From: Congeria kusceri
Taxonomy: Eukaryota > Mollusca > Bivalvia > Myida > Dreissenidae
DNA: 64,000 bases
Reading direction: 5' to 3'
NCBI GenBank assembly: GCA_027627225.1
Contig: CM051027.1
Location: 84,321,951-84,385,950 of the forward strand
This document shows positions 49,670-62,225 of the stretch, in pieces. Under the pieces are notes generated by a model. The model worked only from the letters and a program-made list of their open reading frames with translations. It had not been told where the DNA came from and did not search any database. The translations under genes and the position numbers were made by a program. How positions within the stretch are numbered: the first letter of the stretch is position 1; every line of letters begins with the position of its first letter.

Positions 49670-50928
49670 GACGACAGATATTCTATTTAATAGATGAGGC
49701 CGAGCTACCTGGGAAGGGGGCAGACTGTGTGATCAGCTCGGTGCACCATTACTTCCAGCACTATGGTGGTGCAGAGAAGAATGCACAGGTATACCAGAAT
49801 AGTAGATCTTCTAATTTATGTGATATATATTGAAGACCAACATAGACAGAATTATTACTTAAATAGTGTTTTTACCTGTATGTTGCTCCAGATCCATTTT
49901 GACAACGCTGTTGGTCAGAATAAGTACCATGCGGTCATATGGCATTGCATGTGGCGAGTTAGTATAAACAATATAATTATTTTATTTGACATTGTAAACA
50001 CCTGTATGCCCAGACTAGCAAATGATGAGGAATATCCAACTTCCTTTATGTTTCGACAAATCATTATATTCAGTAAAATTTATTTTATAGCACCAGATGC
50101 GTGTAAATCCCATGCCGACTGGTAATTTTACTGTCGGACAAGTGATTTTTTCCTGACAAGTACAATTTCAGGTTGTGAAACTGATGTAAAAGTTAATTAT
50201 CATATACCTGTTATGAATATTTGAATTTCAAATTGTGTTTCATTTATTATTTGATAAAATAAACTTTTAATGGAAAAATATATCAAAAAGGCCTTGAAAA
50301 AAAACTACATTTTTATTTGGACAAGTGACTATTGCATGCGGACTTGTCCATGGAGATGTAAATAATTTTAGTATTTCCACACCCCAGTTCATGATCAGTA
50401 TCAGACAAGCTTCTAATTTTTCAGGCCTTCATGAATCCATTAGCATCAACACAATGCTGGCCGGACTCACAAAATTTGCCGCAGACTGGCATTTTGGTGT
50501 GTGGAAGGTTAAGTGGAGGGCAAGTGATGCAGAGACTATACATTACCAACACTGTCCAGTCCTCAACTAGATCTGAACATAACATACCCCACATAGTGTC
50601 CAAGCCAGGGAGACCGGTCCAGTTTTTTTAGTGGAAGTTGTACCTTGAGGACATCTTCAGGAACATCAAGCGTATCACAAAGTACCACCATTTCTTTGTT
50701 TCCAAAGATCAGCCTGGTGTCCTGCACTGTAAGGAGTATACTGACTCCACTGAAGAATGTTTTGATATTTTGAAGTGTGCAGTAAATAAGAAGGCAAAGC
50801 CTTCTCTCAAGAACATTCCCCCACTCCCTTTAGCAAGGCAGTGGTACCTGTATGAAAACATTTCCAAATTTTTCAGGTCAGAGTCTGGAAGAGAAAAAAC
50901 ATGTCCCAAACCACAATTGCCAAAGTAA
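49670..50928 (+). pseudogene. DUF7869-like gene, 3' exons
   Basis: Three exons chain with matching phases: 49670-49788 (RQIFYLIDEAELPGKGADCV, HHYFQHYGGAE), 49892-49961 (IHFDNAVGQNKYHAVIWHC) and 50425-50928. The last has TKFAADWHFGVWKVKWR, ITKYHHFFVSKDQPGVLH, RQWYLYENI and the C-terminal TCPKP. The order matches the family I believe is DUF7869, including the HxDN-GQNK block that looks like a metal or nucleic-acid-binding motif. Breaks: a frame change near 50535-50570 and a TAG at 50629-50631 where the family has a sense codon, followed by an intact reading frame to TAA 50926-50928. It continues the 34032-36439 exons, although a connecting exon is missing. Confidence 0.75.
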
Positions 50929-50939
50929 TATTTATTGTG

Positions 50940-51840
50940 AACTGGTTGTAATATTGGAATGTGTCACTGATGTCTATATTTTCATACTAGATTTGGTAGA
51001 ATTGATGGTTACTTTATTGATTTCAACTTGATAATTTTGATCTGGAAAACTACCGGTTGATTTTTCTAAAAAGAATCAGAATTTTATATGTTTAGCTCAA
51101 CTGTTAGCATTCTTTACATTCAAGCTTAAATTAATTATACATAAACTATATACATTATAGTTGAATGTTAAAAATTAATTGTCAGATGGAACAATCAAGG
51201 TTTTTCTTGGTTTATATTATACATATGTAGATGTAAAAGTAATTTTAAGACTTACCTTCAGAAATTAAGGTATTCCTACTTAACTTTTATAATCATAAAA
51301 CAGAATTGTGTTTATAACTTTTACTTTTATTTGTAAATTGTGTGGGTCAAGTTGTTGTCCAAGTTTATCTTTCAATGGTTGTCAAATACACATTGCCATA
51401 TTGTATGTATTATGTTTTGAAATAAAACAATTTAGATATTTAAGATTATGACCACCAGGTTTAAGAATTCATTACTTTTGATGTGTCATTTTCTTGTTGA
51501 ATATATTACCCGTAAATATAGATTGTGAATACATTCATTAATTTAATAATTTTTTATAATTTTCAAATCGATATTTTTCAGACTGATTTTGATGTTGTAA
51601 TTCTCAGTTTGAGAAGATTGGTTACCATGGCAACCATTTTTTTACTTTATAAGATTAATCTTTTGGCAGTTAGTTTATATGTATAACATGTAAATTAACT
51701 TTGCATCCTATATGAAGGCTTGGATATGGACCTTGTGAAAATTACCAATTGCAGTTGTTACTGCCTGTGTAACCATTTTAGTTCAGACATTCATAAATAA
51801 AACATTTCGTGCCTATTCTTGCGTATATTTTAAATTTAAA
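50940..51840. other. Non-coding spacer, no gene seen
   Basis: AT-rich DNA between the DUF7869-like 3' end and the integrase exon. aataaa at 51422 could be a poly(A) signal of the former. The N-terminal exons expected for the integrase family were not found here. Confidence 0.45.
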
Positions 51841-52129
51841 AACATCAGGACAAAGAAATGTTCAAGGCCAGCTAAGAGCAATGGGCCACGTGCTTCAGAG
51901 GGAAAGAGTTGCAGAGTCGCTGGTTAGAGTTGATGCTGCTGCTGTTGCTATGCGTTGGTGTCGGACCATACACCGAAGAACCTACCATGTGCCCGGGCCA
52001 AATGCACTTTGGCATATTGACGGGAATCATAAACTCATATGGTACTTTATTTTGGAGCTTTTCAATGTTAGGCTTTTCTTAGAGCCCGCTTAGAGCCCGT
52101 TTGCCACGGTTGCAGTAAGGTGTATGTTT

Positions 52130-52300
52130 GTAAACATGTCAGTCTGTCTGTGCCTGCATCAGATTTGCTTGTCCAGACTGTAACTTAGCCATGGATGGAT
52201 GGATCCCTATCAAACTTGCCACAAATTATGAGATGACATATGTCATATACAAGACTCATTTCTTAAATGCCCCCAATTTGACAATCCAAGAAACGCTTTC
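52130..52300 (+). repeat. Dispersed repeat in integrase intron
   Basis: cagtctgtctgtgcctgcat, tccagactgtaacttagcca and atcaaacttgccaca resemble 56275-56400 (tccaggctgttacttagcca, atcagacttgcacaac). Non-coding. Confidence 0.6.
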
Positions 52301-52724
52301 AGAAAACATTTTATTGAAAATGACGTTCAGTTTAATTTGATCACTATTCTGAGGCCTGGTGGGCCAAACAGGGGTATCTTCTACAGAGCCCTTGCCACCT
52401 ATTTTTTGGACTGTCAGATTACTGACAAAATTTAAATTTGCTATGGGCGCCTGTTATATTACCAAGTATTCCCCCACACAGGCCACTAAGCCAGGGATCA
52501 GCCCCTGCAGGCGGACTCAAGTTGCTTGCTGAACCTGGTTCTGTGTAAAAATCAATAATTTACATATATTAGTTAACTTTTCTGTGATAGTGTTATTTAT
52601 TCATTTATATGTATACACACCTTTCTCCCTATTTTTGGGACCCAACAAAAACGTATACATGTGGTTATCTTGACTATTCAACGAATTGTTTTAGCTACAC
52701 TACTACTCACCCGTTCGTCAGCGT

Positions 52725-53225
52725 AATGATCTGGTTAAGGTTTTCGTGCAACAAGTCCATATCTCTGTAACTGCTACAGATATTCAATTCAAACTTCACA
52801 CATGTCTTCGTGGTCATTATGGGAGGTATCTGACCAAGGCCCATAAGTCTGACCTGCAATTTAGCAGAAGTATGCCACCTTTTGTATTTAGAAAAGTCAG
52901 GTTAAGGTTTGCGTGCAACAACTCCATAGCTCTGTAACTACTACAGATGTTCAATAGAAACTAAACTCATTCTTCAGGTCATTATATAAAGTCACTGACC
53001 AAGGCCCATTACTCTGACCTGCATAAAGTCACTGACCAAGGCCCATTACTCTGACCTGCAGTTTAGCAGATTTATGCCAATTTTAGTATTTAGAAAAGTC
53101 AGGTGAAGGTTTGCGTGCAAGAGAAAATTCAAGTTAAGGTTTGCGTGCAACGAGAACATATTTCAGTAACTACTACAGATATTCAATTGAAACTTGACAC
53201 ATGTCTTCAGGGTCATTATGTAATT
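52725..53225 (+). repeat. Tandem repeat, about 190-bp units, in integrase intron
   Basis: ggtttgcgtgcaaca, tctgtaactactacagat, ttcaattgaaact, catgtcttcagggtcattat, ctgaccaaggcccattactc and tttagaaaagtcagg recur in order about two and a half times. A small internal duplication (cactgaccaaggcccattac) lies at about 52997 and 53031. Confidence 0.8.
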
Positions 53226-55149
53226 TTCTTGTTTTATAAACTGTCAAGTTTTTCAATAACATGGCATGTTTTTTTTCATGATATTCTTTAACTACGGTAA
53301 ATGTCATTTTATAATCGTGTTACCCGATATTTTGACATTTATATTCAATATTGTCAGTATTTTACCCTGTTTAGCTTTATTTGCATGGAAATGTACATGC
53401 AATACATTTTATTTTATAAATAACTTTGTTACAAAAAACACAAATTACCCCTCATATACAGGGTATTATTCAGTATATTACTGAAATTTACAGTTAAGGG
53501 GAGGTAACCCCTATAAAAATCATTTACCTGATATTTTACGTTGAAAATGTATTATTGTACAAAGGAGGCAACTCCTGTTCTGTCAGACCTATCTTGTCAC
53601 TATATCATATTTTTCCCTGTCAATAGACCAATACTGCAAACACTTCCTGTCCCTATCTGATCGACATTTTTTGACTTAAGTCACATGTAACCTGAACAAG
53701 TGTAACTGCTAGAGTGATGAAACTATAGAAATATTCATCAGCATGTGAACTTGTGAACCTTGGTACAGTAATTGCATATGGTTTTGTGACAACTGGCAGA
53801 ATGTGGGTGCATCCGTGTTCTTTCACTTTCTTGCTACTAATATTGACACATTTCCTGGCGGGGTATCAAAGCTTATGAAATTTGACATTTTTATTGCAAA
53901 ATGACTGTGCTGTTCAATTAAGATAACTCTGGCTTAGATTTCTCAAGAATTATGAGGCTGTTTTGGACTAAGAAAATGTGAAATATTCTTTTGTTTAAAA
54001 ACACTCGTGAAGTATTTGTTTCTGTTTACAGGTGGGGCATTGTTATCCATGGAGGCATCGATAGGTTCTCGAGACTTATTGTTTTCCTGCAAGCCTCTAC
54101 AAACAACAAGGCAGCAACTGTTTTAGATAACTTCCTGATTGCAACTCACGAGTATGGTGTACCTTCAAGAGTGCGCTGCGACCATGGAGGTGAAAACATG
54201 GATGTTTCACACTTTATGAACACATATAGGGGACACCAAAGGGGTAGCTGCTTGACAGGCCGCAGTGTGCATAATCAGCGGATAGAAAGACTGTGGAGGG
54301 ATGTTTACTTAGGCTGCACCACTGTACACAAACAACTTTTTCAACATTTTGAGAAAGAAGGTGTGCTTCATCCAGACAACTCCGTTGAACTCTGGTGTCT
54401 ACAATAGGTGTACTTGCCTCGATTGAACAGAGATCTTAAACGATTTCTAAGTGGATGGAATAACCACAGACTTAGTACTTGTGAGGGGAAAACGCCTATC
54501 CAACTTTATGTGCAAGGAATCGTGCAGCACAGAGGACATGGGCAGACTGGAGTTGACGACCTGTTTTTTGAGCCACATGTCATTGGAGACCAAGTCGAGG
54601 AAGATTTTGGTGTCGATTGGGACGCTCCGGTGCCAGCAGAGGGCAATCATATTGACATTCCCACCACAAAATGTACAATTAGTGCTGAGCTCATGGAACA
54701 ATTAAAACAAGAGATTGATCCCCTGGGGGAATCCAGCGATGGCTTTGGAATTGAAATTTATTTTAGGGCCATCGATTTTTGTATGTCGCACCAATAGCCT
54801 AATCGTTGAATGAGACATTTGTTTGTGGCCATCTATTGTTTTTATTTTTCCACTCAGCTTTCAGACCTTGTTGATAGTCATGTAATAGATGAATGTGACA
54901 AATCACATAAATCTGTCTTACATAAATACATAATTATTGACCCTTTTGAACTTAAAATTTGTAGTTAAAAGTTTGTAAGAAATGGACAGTGCTCTAAAAT
55001 TATTCAAGAATCAAACCTCTAACTTTCAGGCCTTGTTAACAACACAGAATATATGCCTGTGGCATGTCCCAAAACTCTGATTTCAATGATTAGGCCGTAA
55101 AGTATAATAGTTTAGGTTTAATTGCACACAAAAATGTTAGGGTTGGGTA

Positions 55150-55665
55150 ATTTTTTCATTAGATCACCTGAGCACGTTGTGCTCATGGTGAGCTTTGTGA
55201 TCGCCTTTTATCCGTCGGTCGTCATTTTCATTCAATCAACATCTCCTAAACCGCAGATTTTCATGAAAATCTCTGAAACCACATGGCTCAGAGCTTTCAT
55301 ATTTGATATGTAACATGGGGTCAAAACTGGCCACGCACCAGGGGTCACATGGTTTATACAGACTTAAATAGCACAATGACTTTAAAAATCTTCTGCTCTG
55401 AAACCGCAAGGCCCATAGGTTTCGTATTTGGCTTGAAACTTTGTTCATTACATCTATTGTTCAAATTATGCCCCTGGGGTAGAAAGTGGCCACGTCCTGT
55501 GGGCCATGGTTTAGACTATAACATTCTTCTCCTGAATCTGCAAGGCCCAGATCTTTCTACTCAGGTAAGTGGTTTAGTGCCATTTGGCCCTCTTGTTATA
55601 AGCCATTATGATGCCTTAAACTCAGGTGAGCGACCTAGAGCCATCATGGCCCTCTTGTATCATGT
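55150..55665 (+). mobile_element. gagcacgttgtgctc / ccatcatggccctcttgt repeat, near full length
   Basis: Starts gatcacctgagcacgttgtg+ctcatggtgagctttgtgat and ends ctcaggtgagcgacc+tagagccatcatggccctcttgt, both hallmarks of a very common bivalve repeat. An inverted copy of the start is at 61985-62120, and a copy of the end is at 15140-15182. Non-coding here. Confidence 0.75.
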
Positions 55666-56239
55666 ACACCACTGGTCGTAAGTCTGTCTGTTAGCAAAAC
55701 TTTGTGAATGCAACTTTTCATACAGTTTCCAAAAGATTTTCTTGAAATTGTCTACATTCTATAGGGTAATGTGTAGTTGTGCGTTAATGATGGAGATTCA
55801 AATTTTTCTCCTGCATTCCAAGTTATGGCCCTTTGATTATGTTTTTCTATTGAATATCCAGAGAAAATTCCTTGTGAGTGCACTCATAGTTTCCAATGGA
55901 TTGTCTTGAAACTTGTTCTGATTGTTAACATTTGTTTTGTTACGTGTGGTTGTGCTTAAAGATGGGAATTCTACTTTCTATTATTCGGAAAATATTGTGT
56001 TTTGATTATTTTGCCACTATCAAATATGAAGGGAACATATGTGAAATGTGACTCAAGTATAACACAAACAACTAGTGACTATTGCTGTTTACTACAACCA
56101 TAGATTTACATGTAGCAATCACAAATTTCCAATTGTTATCTTATTATTCAGATTGCAAACTACATATAATAGATGATACATTGTAATGCCCGGGAGATGA
56201 TGTGTTGCATACAGAACTCAAGTTCCTTTCACCAAGGTC

Positions 56240-56420
56240 ATAGTCACATTTTGAGTTCATAGTTAAAAAATTGGTTTGTGTCCAGGCTGTTACTTAGCCA
56301 TAAAGGGTGGATTTCTATCAGACTTGCACAACTAAAAGTTGATTTGTCACATACTATGCTTGAGATCCTAGCTCAAAGGTCAAGGTCATACATTACAAAA
56401 CATCACATCACAATTTGCAT
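56240..56420 (+). repeat. Dispersed repeat, second copy
   Basis: Matches the 52130-52300 repeat and carries agctcaaaggtcaaggtcat, a phrase of the tgacctttgagct family at 7.8-9.0 kb. Confidence 0.55.
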
Positions 56421-58100
56421 GTTTTGTAACGATATTAATTTAACATTTCTTCAAAAATTCGCCCAGTACAATTTCATATACTTCTATAATAGTATATTAT
56501 ACTATTATTATAAGTTGACAATAGAAAAGTTAGATCAAATTTAAAATTTGACTTTATTTCTTCATCCATAATATTTTTAACACCCTTACAAGGCAAATAT
56601 TTAAAAACAAACAATGTTATAAGAGTAAGAATTTAATCCTTTTGCATTTTGGTGATACTTCAAACCTATAGCCCATAGAGGATATATTAACACGCATATA
56701 TTAGGAAACAAACCACTTGTCTTTCATACAAATGAATGTTTATGACACTAATGTCCATAAGACGTAAGTAAGCAGAAAACAAATGATAAATCTTCATAAA
56801 CAAATAACATTTATGTTTCTTTGTCACTTACTAAAATAATTATTTATGATTGATTATAATTAACATGACTTGCGTATCATTTACAAGCACAATAAATGAT
56901 AAATGATCTAGATAGAGTCAATAATGATGAATATGATGATATTAGGTTGTGTTTGATGAAATACGCATCACTTCAATTTATATGATTATTATTGTGTAAA
57001 AACAAACTCATATCACCTCATGAAGATCCTGCATGTCTTTACTGTTTATGCTAATGAATGCATGAAGATATCAAACTTTATCAGATACATTTGAGATGGT
57101 TTCGTAAGGTAAAAAATGAAAACCTTCCTTCGAAATGTCAGTGTGACATTGACATTTGATCACCAAATTTCAAAATTTAAGTAGCACAAAAATTAAATCT
57201 TTGTAAATAACAATTTAAATGATTTTGGGGCATTTATTGATTCAAAAGTTGTGAATACTTTTTATGGGCATTTAATTTTAGTAATTTTAACGTCAAAAGT
57301 ATTCGTGTACTTCTAAAAGGTATGGCAAAATTAATGAAACAAAGAAAAATAGTTGGACAAATCATGAATGAAACGGACCGACTTATTTATATATTACCAT
57401 ATACTCTTCACTTTTATTGAAAATCTAGACAATAATGAAACAATTCACAATTATACTATATTTAACACTTCACAAAACTTACATGTGTGCGTTTCGTAAT
57501 GCATTTTTGATGTTTTTATAGTGTAGTTATTTCATTTTGAGACAAGCACATATTTAAAGCAAAAATAACTAATAGGATGGTATATAAAAACTCCTCCATT
57601 TGGAATGCGAATTTCACCAAACCAAATCGGTCATTGTTTGCGATTCCGTTTGTTTGATTCTACTTATTAATACGTTTAGCTCCCAAATTATATTGAAAAA
57701 TATTTATGAAAGGTTATGCCGAAAAGAAAGACACTTTCAAGTTTTTTAAGTGTAAATAAGTATAACTGGACTTCAGGCTCGCTCGAGTCCAAAACAGACA
57801 GAAATATCACATATCAATAACAAATTGAACAAAATATGAATGCAGAAATATTAGACTCATGGCAGGTTTTTGTTCCTCTTGATAATTTCTGCACTCCCTC
57901 AATGATTTAGAAAAAAAGTGCCTAAGAAACTAATAATTATTGTTTTGCCTTAATTGAAAACATTGAAATATAACACACGGTGGTCTAACAGGATCAGAAA
58001 TGTGTTAAAGAAGTGATCACTTTTTGGCCTCACATGACAGGAAAATCGCAGACGACATCACATGACATAAAACCTATATCAGAGTGATAGTTCAGCAATT
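56420..58100. other. AT-rich intergenic, no gene seen
   Basis: Lies between the convergent integrase (+) and HECT-like (-) genes. No open frame, repeat or inverted terminus was recognised that would mark the end of a mobile element. Confidence 0.45.
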
Positions 58101-58114
58101 TGGCCAACTATATT

Positions 58115-59143
58115 TTAGGCAAAGTCCATGCCCCACATATCAGAATTCAACTGCTGCCGTAATTCGTATTGAAACTCGTTATACGAAATATAAGTGGTTG
58201 GCACATCTAGAGTAACAGAACAAGTGTGTGCCACCACCCTCCTTTGCAAACCATACAGGTGAACAAAGTTGATAGTGATCTGGCGGAAGTTTATGACGTC
58301 ACTTCCACTGCTGAAGCGTAGGAAACGTCTCAGCAGATCATCATCGGCGCTTCGTAAGAATTGCCTTAGAAATTGAATCATTCGTTCCTGTTGAGGGCTA
58401 CCTACTTCAGCTGTGACAAGAGACCCAACTCTTCTACCATCAGGACGCAAGGTTCTGATTGTTGAAATTAAACTATCGATTGAATCAAACGAGCCTCTAA
58501 GCCTGTCTAATCCCATTGACACTAGAGGGAATAAAGGTCTTTCCAGGCACATAACATGTGCACACCTTTCGCCCAGACGCTGCACATTGAAGTGGGCAAC
58601 TCGCCCACATGGTATCTGTCGAACACTTCGACAACCTCATCTTGGTCATCTTCCATATAGTGACCAGCCAAGAATCTGGTCATTAGCTTGCGCTCAAACC
58701 CTCCCAGGGTTCGGAGCCATGATTGCTGGAGAATGCCTGTAGGCACCTCCCCAAATATACCCCGTATCAAGCATGCATTACTAAACTGTAGGGGTATGTA
58801 TCCTGCTTGTCTGAAGCCTCTGACAAGAATATTGCCAACAGCCTGCCACATGTGAACGGTTATACTCGGGGGTGACGATTGGCACAGCTTCATCATGTCC
58901 TTCAAAATATGTTCCCACTATGCCACCCCAAAATGCAGTGAGGGCGTCCCTGAAAACTCTATGCTGGTCCACCGCCTGCTCCCCTTCAAACTGAATGGTC
59001 ACATTGGTATCGGCTCCCAGCAATTCAAACTGTCTGAGCATGTCTTGGACAAGCGTTGTACGGTTGACGTGGATCAGTCTGGAAACAGGTAACGAAAGCT
59101 TTCCATAAGGCAGCACATTAGCCCTTTTTATGTTGGAAGTCAT
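58115..59143 (-). pseudogene. HECT-type E3 ubiquitin ligase domain, frame-broken
   Basis: About 343 codons, the size of a full HECT domain. The N-lobe (59143-58870) has VTIQFEGEQAVDQHRVFRDA and GTYFEGHDEAVPI, the counterpart of the HECT F-GE-GVD-GG segment. The middle (58868 to about 58590) has VGNILVRGFRQAGYIPLQF and IRGIFGEVPTG. The C-lobe (58585-58115) has LLRRFLRFSSGSDV and AHTCSVTLDVPTTYISY; Cys at codon 58220-58222 is the thioester cysteine in the universal HTC context. Two frame changes break it: one at a G5 run (58868-58872) and one near 58575-58592. The most C-terminal residues (MDFA) resemble the usual hydrophobic end. It resembles G2E3-like HECT proteins that proliferate in invertebrates. 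The first in-frame ATG is 59143; an upstream acceptor is not evident. Confidence 0.8.
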
Positions 59144-59149
59144 CAAATG

Positions 59150-61430
59150 TTTTATTTAATCAAAGCGGGGCAATTACAAATGATTTTTTTATGTTCGAGA
59201 GCAAAACAAAAATCCATTGTAATTTCATGTTGTTCCTGGGATACAGCATGAAAGGTTCTTGCACAAAAAAGGTATCGCCAAAAATATCCCTGGTTCCCTC
59301 CTTGAAATTAAAATTAGGGTGGGTAGGTCGGCAATTATTTTTTGAGGATTAGATCATGCTATTGAAATTGTATAACGAATGTTAAGTATACGTTCGTTCT
59401 TTTGCTTATAAACAATCCCGAAGAGTGTCTTAACAGTCTACAGGTGTTCACAGAACTTAAGGACCCGGAAACGAAAATTCAATGACTTTTGGGGACGTTT
59501 TCTAACACGAAAACAAAGTTTAGGCTGAGAGTCGCCATAGAAGTTTGGTGGGGCGTAAGAAACGTATTTTTGGCCAAACCAAGATTTCAATATACAAATA
59601 TTTAAATACTAGCATTCTGAACATTACGCCTTCTCAAATGGACAACCACCAGACATTGTTTGTTTACTGCAACTCTTCAGTCAGTGCCTGCTTGCCTAAA
59701 CTATACAAAATTTAGGCTGGGTAGAGTTACCCTTATTCCTTTCTTAATGCACAACTGCATGTCAAATCGGACACTCTGTGACAGTGTCATAACTAGATGT
59801 GTCACAGACCCGGATGCCCCCACGTTACATGTTTGGACACAAAGGGCGTGTTGCCAGCCAGTGATTTTTTCAAACGTTCCTAACTGCCTGTGCCCATGAA
59901 ATGTGGAACTTTAGCGTGACAATTTTCAAAATGGGAAAGTTGTATTTTTAAGTTTATTTTTCATGTAATGTATGGTTATTTTTCCCTGTTGATGATTAAT
60001 ATATTTAAATGGTTCATCTTCTGAACTTCTTTTTGATAATGGTGCCGAATCAAATTATCATTCAATAATTTTTTCTATTAACGCACCCACCTCTAAAACA
60101 CTGATTACTTGGGGGGAATAACATTGATAACTTTGGGGAAAAGGGAGGATATTTTGTCAGGGGAAATTGCCTTTAAACGGCACTAAAATTAGGTAGAAAA
60201 AATCACTGCCAACACTAATGTTTGCTTTCACACATTTATTTTCATATAAATTCTACATTATAAAAACTGGAAGGGCCATAATTCTGCAAAAATTGGTCGT
60301 AGCCAAAATGCCTTCATTTGCGATCACGTACATGTTAAGGTTTTTTAGCTGTGAAAGTATGAGCGAAATCGGTCCAGCAGTTTAGCGTTGAGCACACACA
60401 ATATCGGGACTTACGGACGGACGGACTTAAAGACGGACGGAGGGACAAGTGCAACGCTTAATGTTTCCAACTTAAGAAACTGTAGGAGGAGTTGCGTAGA
60501 TAAAATTTTCAGCAGTACTATCGATTGGGTAGTTACGTGTCACTTACGACAAAAGCACTGGCTTTATTTTAAATGTACTTACAAACACGTAAACCTATAC
60601 TACTTCGAAAGAAAGATTTCTCAGCATCAACATGCATGTTTGAAACGTTTGTTAGCATTAGATATTTTGTTAAATATATTGTGCTGATTGTATGCACTGA
60701 TTGCAGCGGTTCCGAATGAAGTACGTGTATTCAGGGTCACTTGTAATGTAATTATACCAGCTAAAAGTAAATAAATATCCGCGACATAAAAGAAATGTGT
60801 ACATTGATGAACAAAAATGCGATAAACAATCCAAAGTGCATTCACGTACGCAATGTCGTAATCACTTATTCCATATACCCCCTCCTAAACGTTTGTGTGG
60901 CGATTTGACTTAACTGCAAGTTTACAGCTACCTGGTAGAATGTTAAGTAACACTGGCTGAGTAATCAATTATCTCCCTTTGACCATACTGACCAATTGTA
61001 ACAGTTGACTGGTTTTAAAACATGTTTAGGCAGGTGACTGGGTCTTTTTAACTTCATTCATTGTGTTCTGTAAGTGAAAGTATAACTTGTTTATGTATTA
61101 TATATCTGTGATGTTTATAGCGTTGTAATGAAGTATTTTATATGTACATGTTGAAATGTGATTACTATTTTAGTACCTATTTGTCTGCTATTGTATATTT
61201 TCGGGGCTTGACCCTTATCCTTGATCCAAGTCAACATATCTTATATGGATCCTAGCTCATCATATCGTATGACTATCTCATGATTTCGTATGGCTATATT
61301 GTTACTCTGCTAAAGAATATTATCAAATAAACTGTACTGACAGCATATTAAAATTGGTACATTAACTAAACCTTACATCAGAGAACACTATATTACACAA
61401 CTTACAAGGATGGTGTGTTTTCTTGTTGTT
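59150..61430. other. Non-coding; repeat tail and possible intron of the HECT-like gene
   Basis: Contains a GC-rich acggacggacggacttaaag run at 60412-60448 (end of a dispersed repeat), and a ggggaaaa patch at 60105-60185 resembling the 48.7-kb element. The 59660-59899 open frame lacks support. Confidence 0.4.
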
Positions 61431-61433
61431 CAC

Positions 61434-61790
61434 CTGGATGGTGTTAATCTGAAACGGATTTCAAGCTTGAGCTGGTTCATGTTCAGTGTACTGCGCAGGA
61501 GTTACAGAATGTTCAGAATTTGACATCTGAAAAAAAAGAAACAAATGATTTAAACCTGCCATCATTACATTATAAAATTTAACAGTTGCATAAGATAGTA
61601 ATAAAGTGTAGACTACAGAGAGCATGCAATCTATGCCAACGGGGTATAATCAGACATGTCAAACTTGTTTGGTTATAAATCAGGAATGGAGAAGGAGATA
61701 AACCGTGATGTTGCCGAACATTTGTTAGTGACTGTATACCTCGTGATCCGATACTGGCTGTTCTGTGGTTTCACCAGAGCCATACACTGC
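61434..61790 (-). pseudogene. Two small linker exons of the UBX/HECT-like gene
   Basis: Exon 61740-61790 (51 bp, AVYGSGETTEQPVSDHE) and exon 61434-61526 (93 bp, MSNSEHSVTPAQYTEHEPAQ then TGA then NPFQINTIQ). Both have AG acceptors (CTTCAG, TTTTTTTTCAG) and GT donors (GTATAC, GTGAAC). Both are phase 0 at each end, matching the phase-0 donor of the exon ending at 62875. The acidic, Ser/Thr/Pro-rich content suits a flexible linker between UBX-like and HECT domains. The single TGA is a further disabling change. Assignment is inference from phase, order and strand. Confidence 0.45.
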
Positions 61791-61984
61791 CTGAAGTGAA
61801 GTTAGACATTTAAAAAGTGTCTACGATTACAAGTAAAATGTATAAGATAATTTTGTACAAACAAGAAATTGAGCAGCAGTGTCATGTAAACACATGTATT
61901 TTTATTATTAATAATCACTGCCCCATAAGCAAGCATTTTCAGAAGAAAAAAACACAATGAATAAAGCAAATTAAAAAACAAGAG

Positions 61985-62120
61985 GACCAAGTTTCATGAA
62001 GATTGGCCAGTACATTTGACCTCTAGAGTGTTAACGAGGTAAATGCTGACGACGCCCGACGCACGACGGACGACGGACAAAAGGCGACCACAAAAGCTCA
62101 CCATGAGCACGTTGTGCTCA
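61985..62120 (-). repeat. Inverted copy of the gagcacgttgtgctc repeat end
   Basis: The reverse complement gives gagcacgttgtgctcatggt+gagcttttgtggtcgcc, then a cgtc-rich stretch. A truncated copy of the 55150-55665 element. Confidence 0.7.
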
Positions 62121-62149
62121 GGTACGCTAAAAACAAGAAGTAAATTACA

Positions 62150-62225
62150 ACATTTGCCTTCGCCGGGACCTGCGACCGTCGGGATCAAAACAGACTGACG
62201 CCTTAACCACTCGGCCAGCTGGACT
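62150..62225 (-). repeat. tRNA-derived SINE head (Leu-like)
   Basis: The minus strand has a perfect A box TGGCCGAGTGG (62207-62217) preceded by CAGC, and an aaggcgtcagtctg D/anticodon arm. The B box is degraded. A relative of the head at 26010-26092. Confidence 0.5.

Larger units (their letters stand above)
51849..54797 (+). pseudogene. Integrase-core (DDE) transposase-like gene, two exons, one internal TAG
   Basis: Exons are 51849-52041 and 54032-54797; the phase-2 junction is clean. Exon 1 has RDxxR-like helices, VDAAAVAMRWCRTI, RRTYHVPGPNALWH and IDGNHKLI. Exon 2 has the RNase H-like core: GGIDRFSRLIVFLQ, YGVPSRVRCDHGGEN, NQRIERLWRDV, LKRFLSGWNNHRLST. The acidic triad is D (codon 52019-52021), D (54180-54182) and E (54285-54287), with 56 and 34 residues between. 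It matches an abundant metazoan integrase-like family (WHIDGNHKLI...RCD-GGEN...RIERLWRD) often annotated only as an integrase core protein. TAG at 54405-54407 interrupts an otherwise open frame that runs on to TAG 54797. N-terminal exons were not found. Confidence 0.85.

Noticed and set aside
54447..54705. Alternative frames over integrase exon 2
   Set aside because: The frame with RIERLWRD and LSGWNNHRLST is clearly the coding one; the others are shadows.
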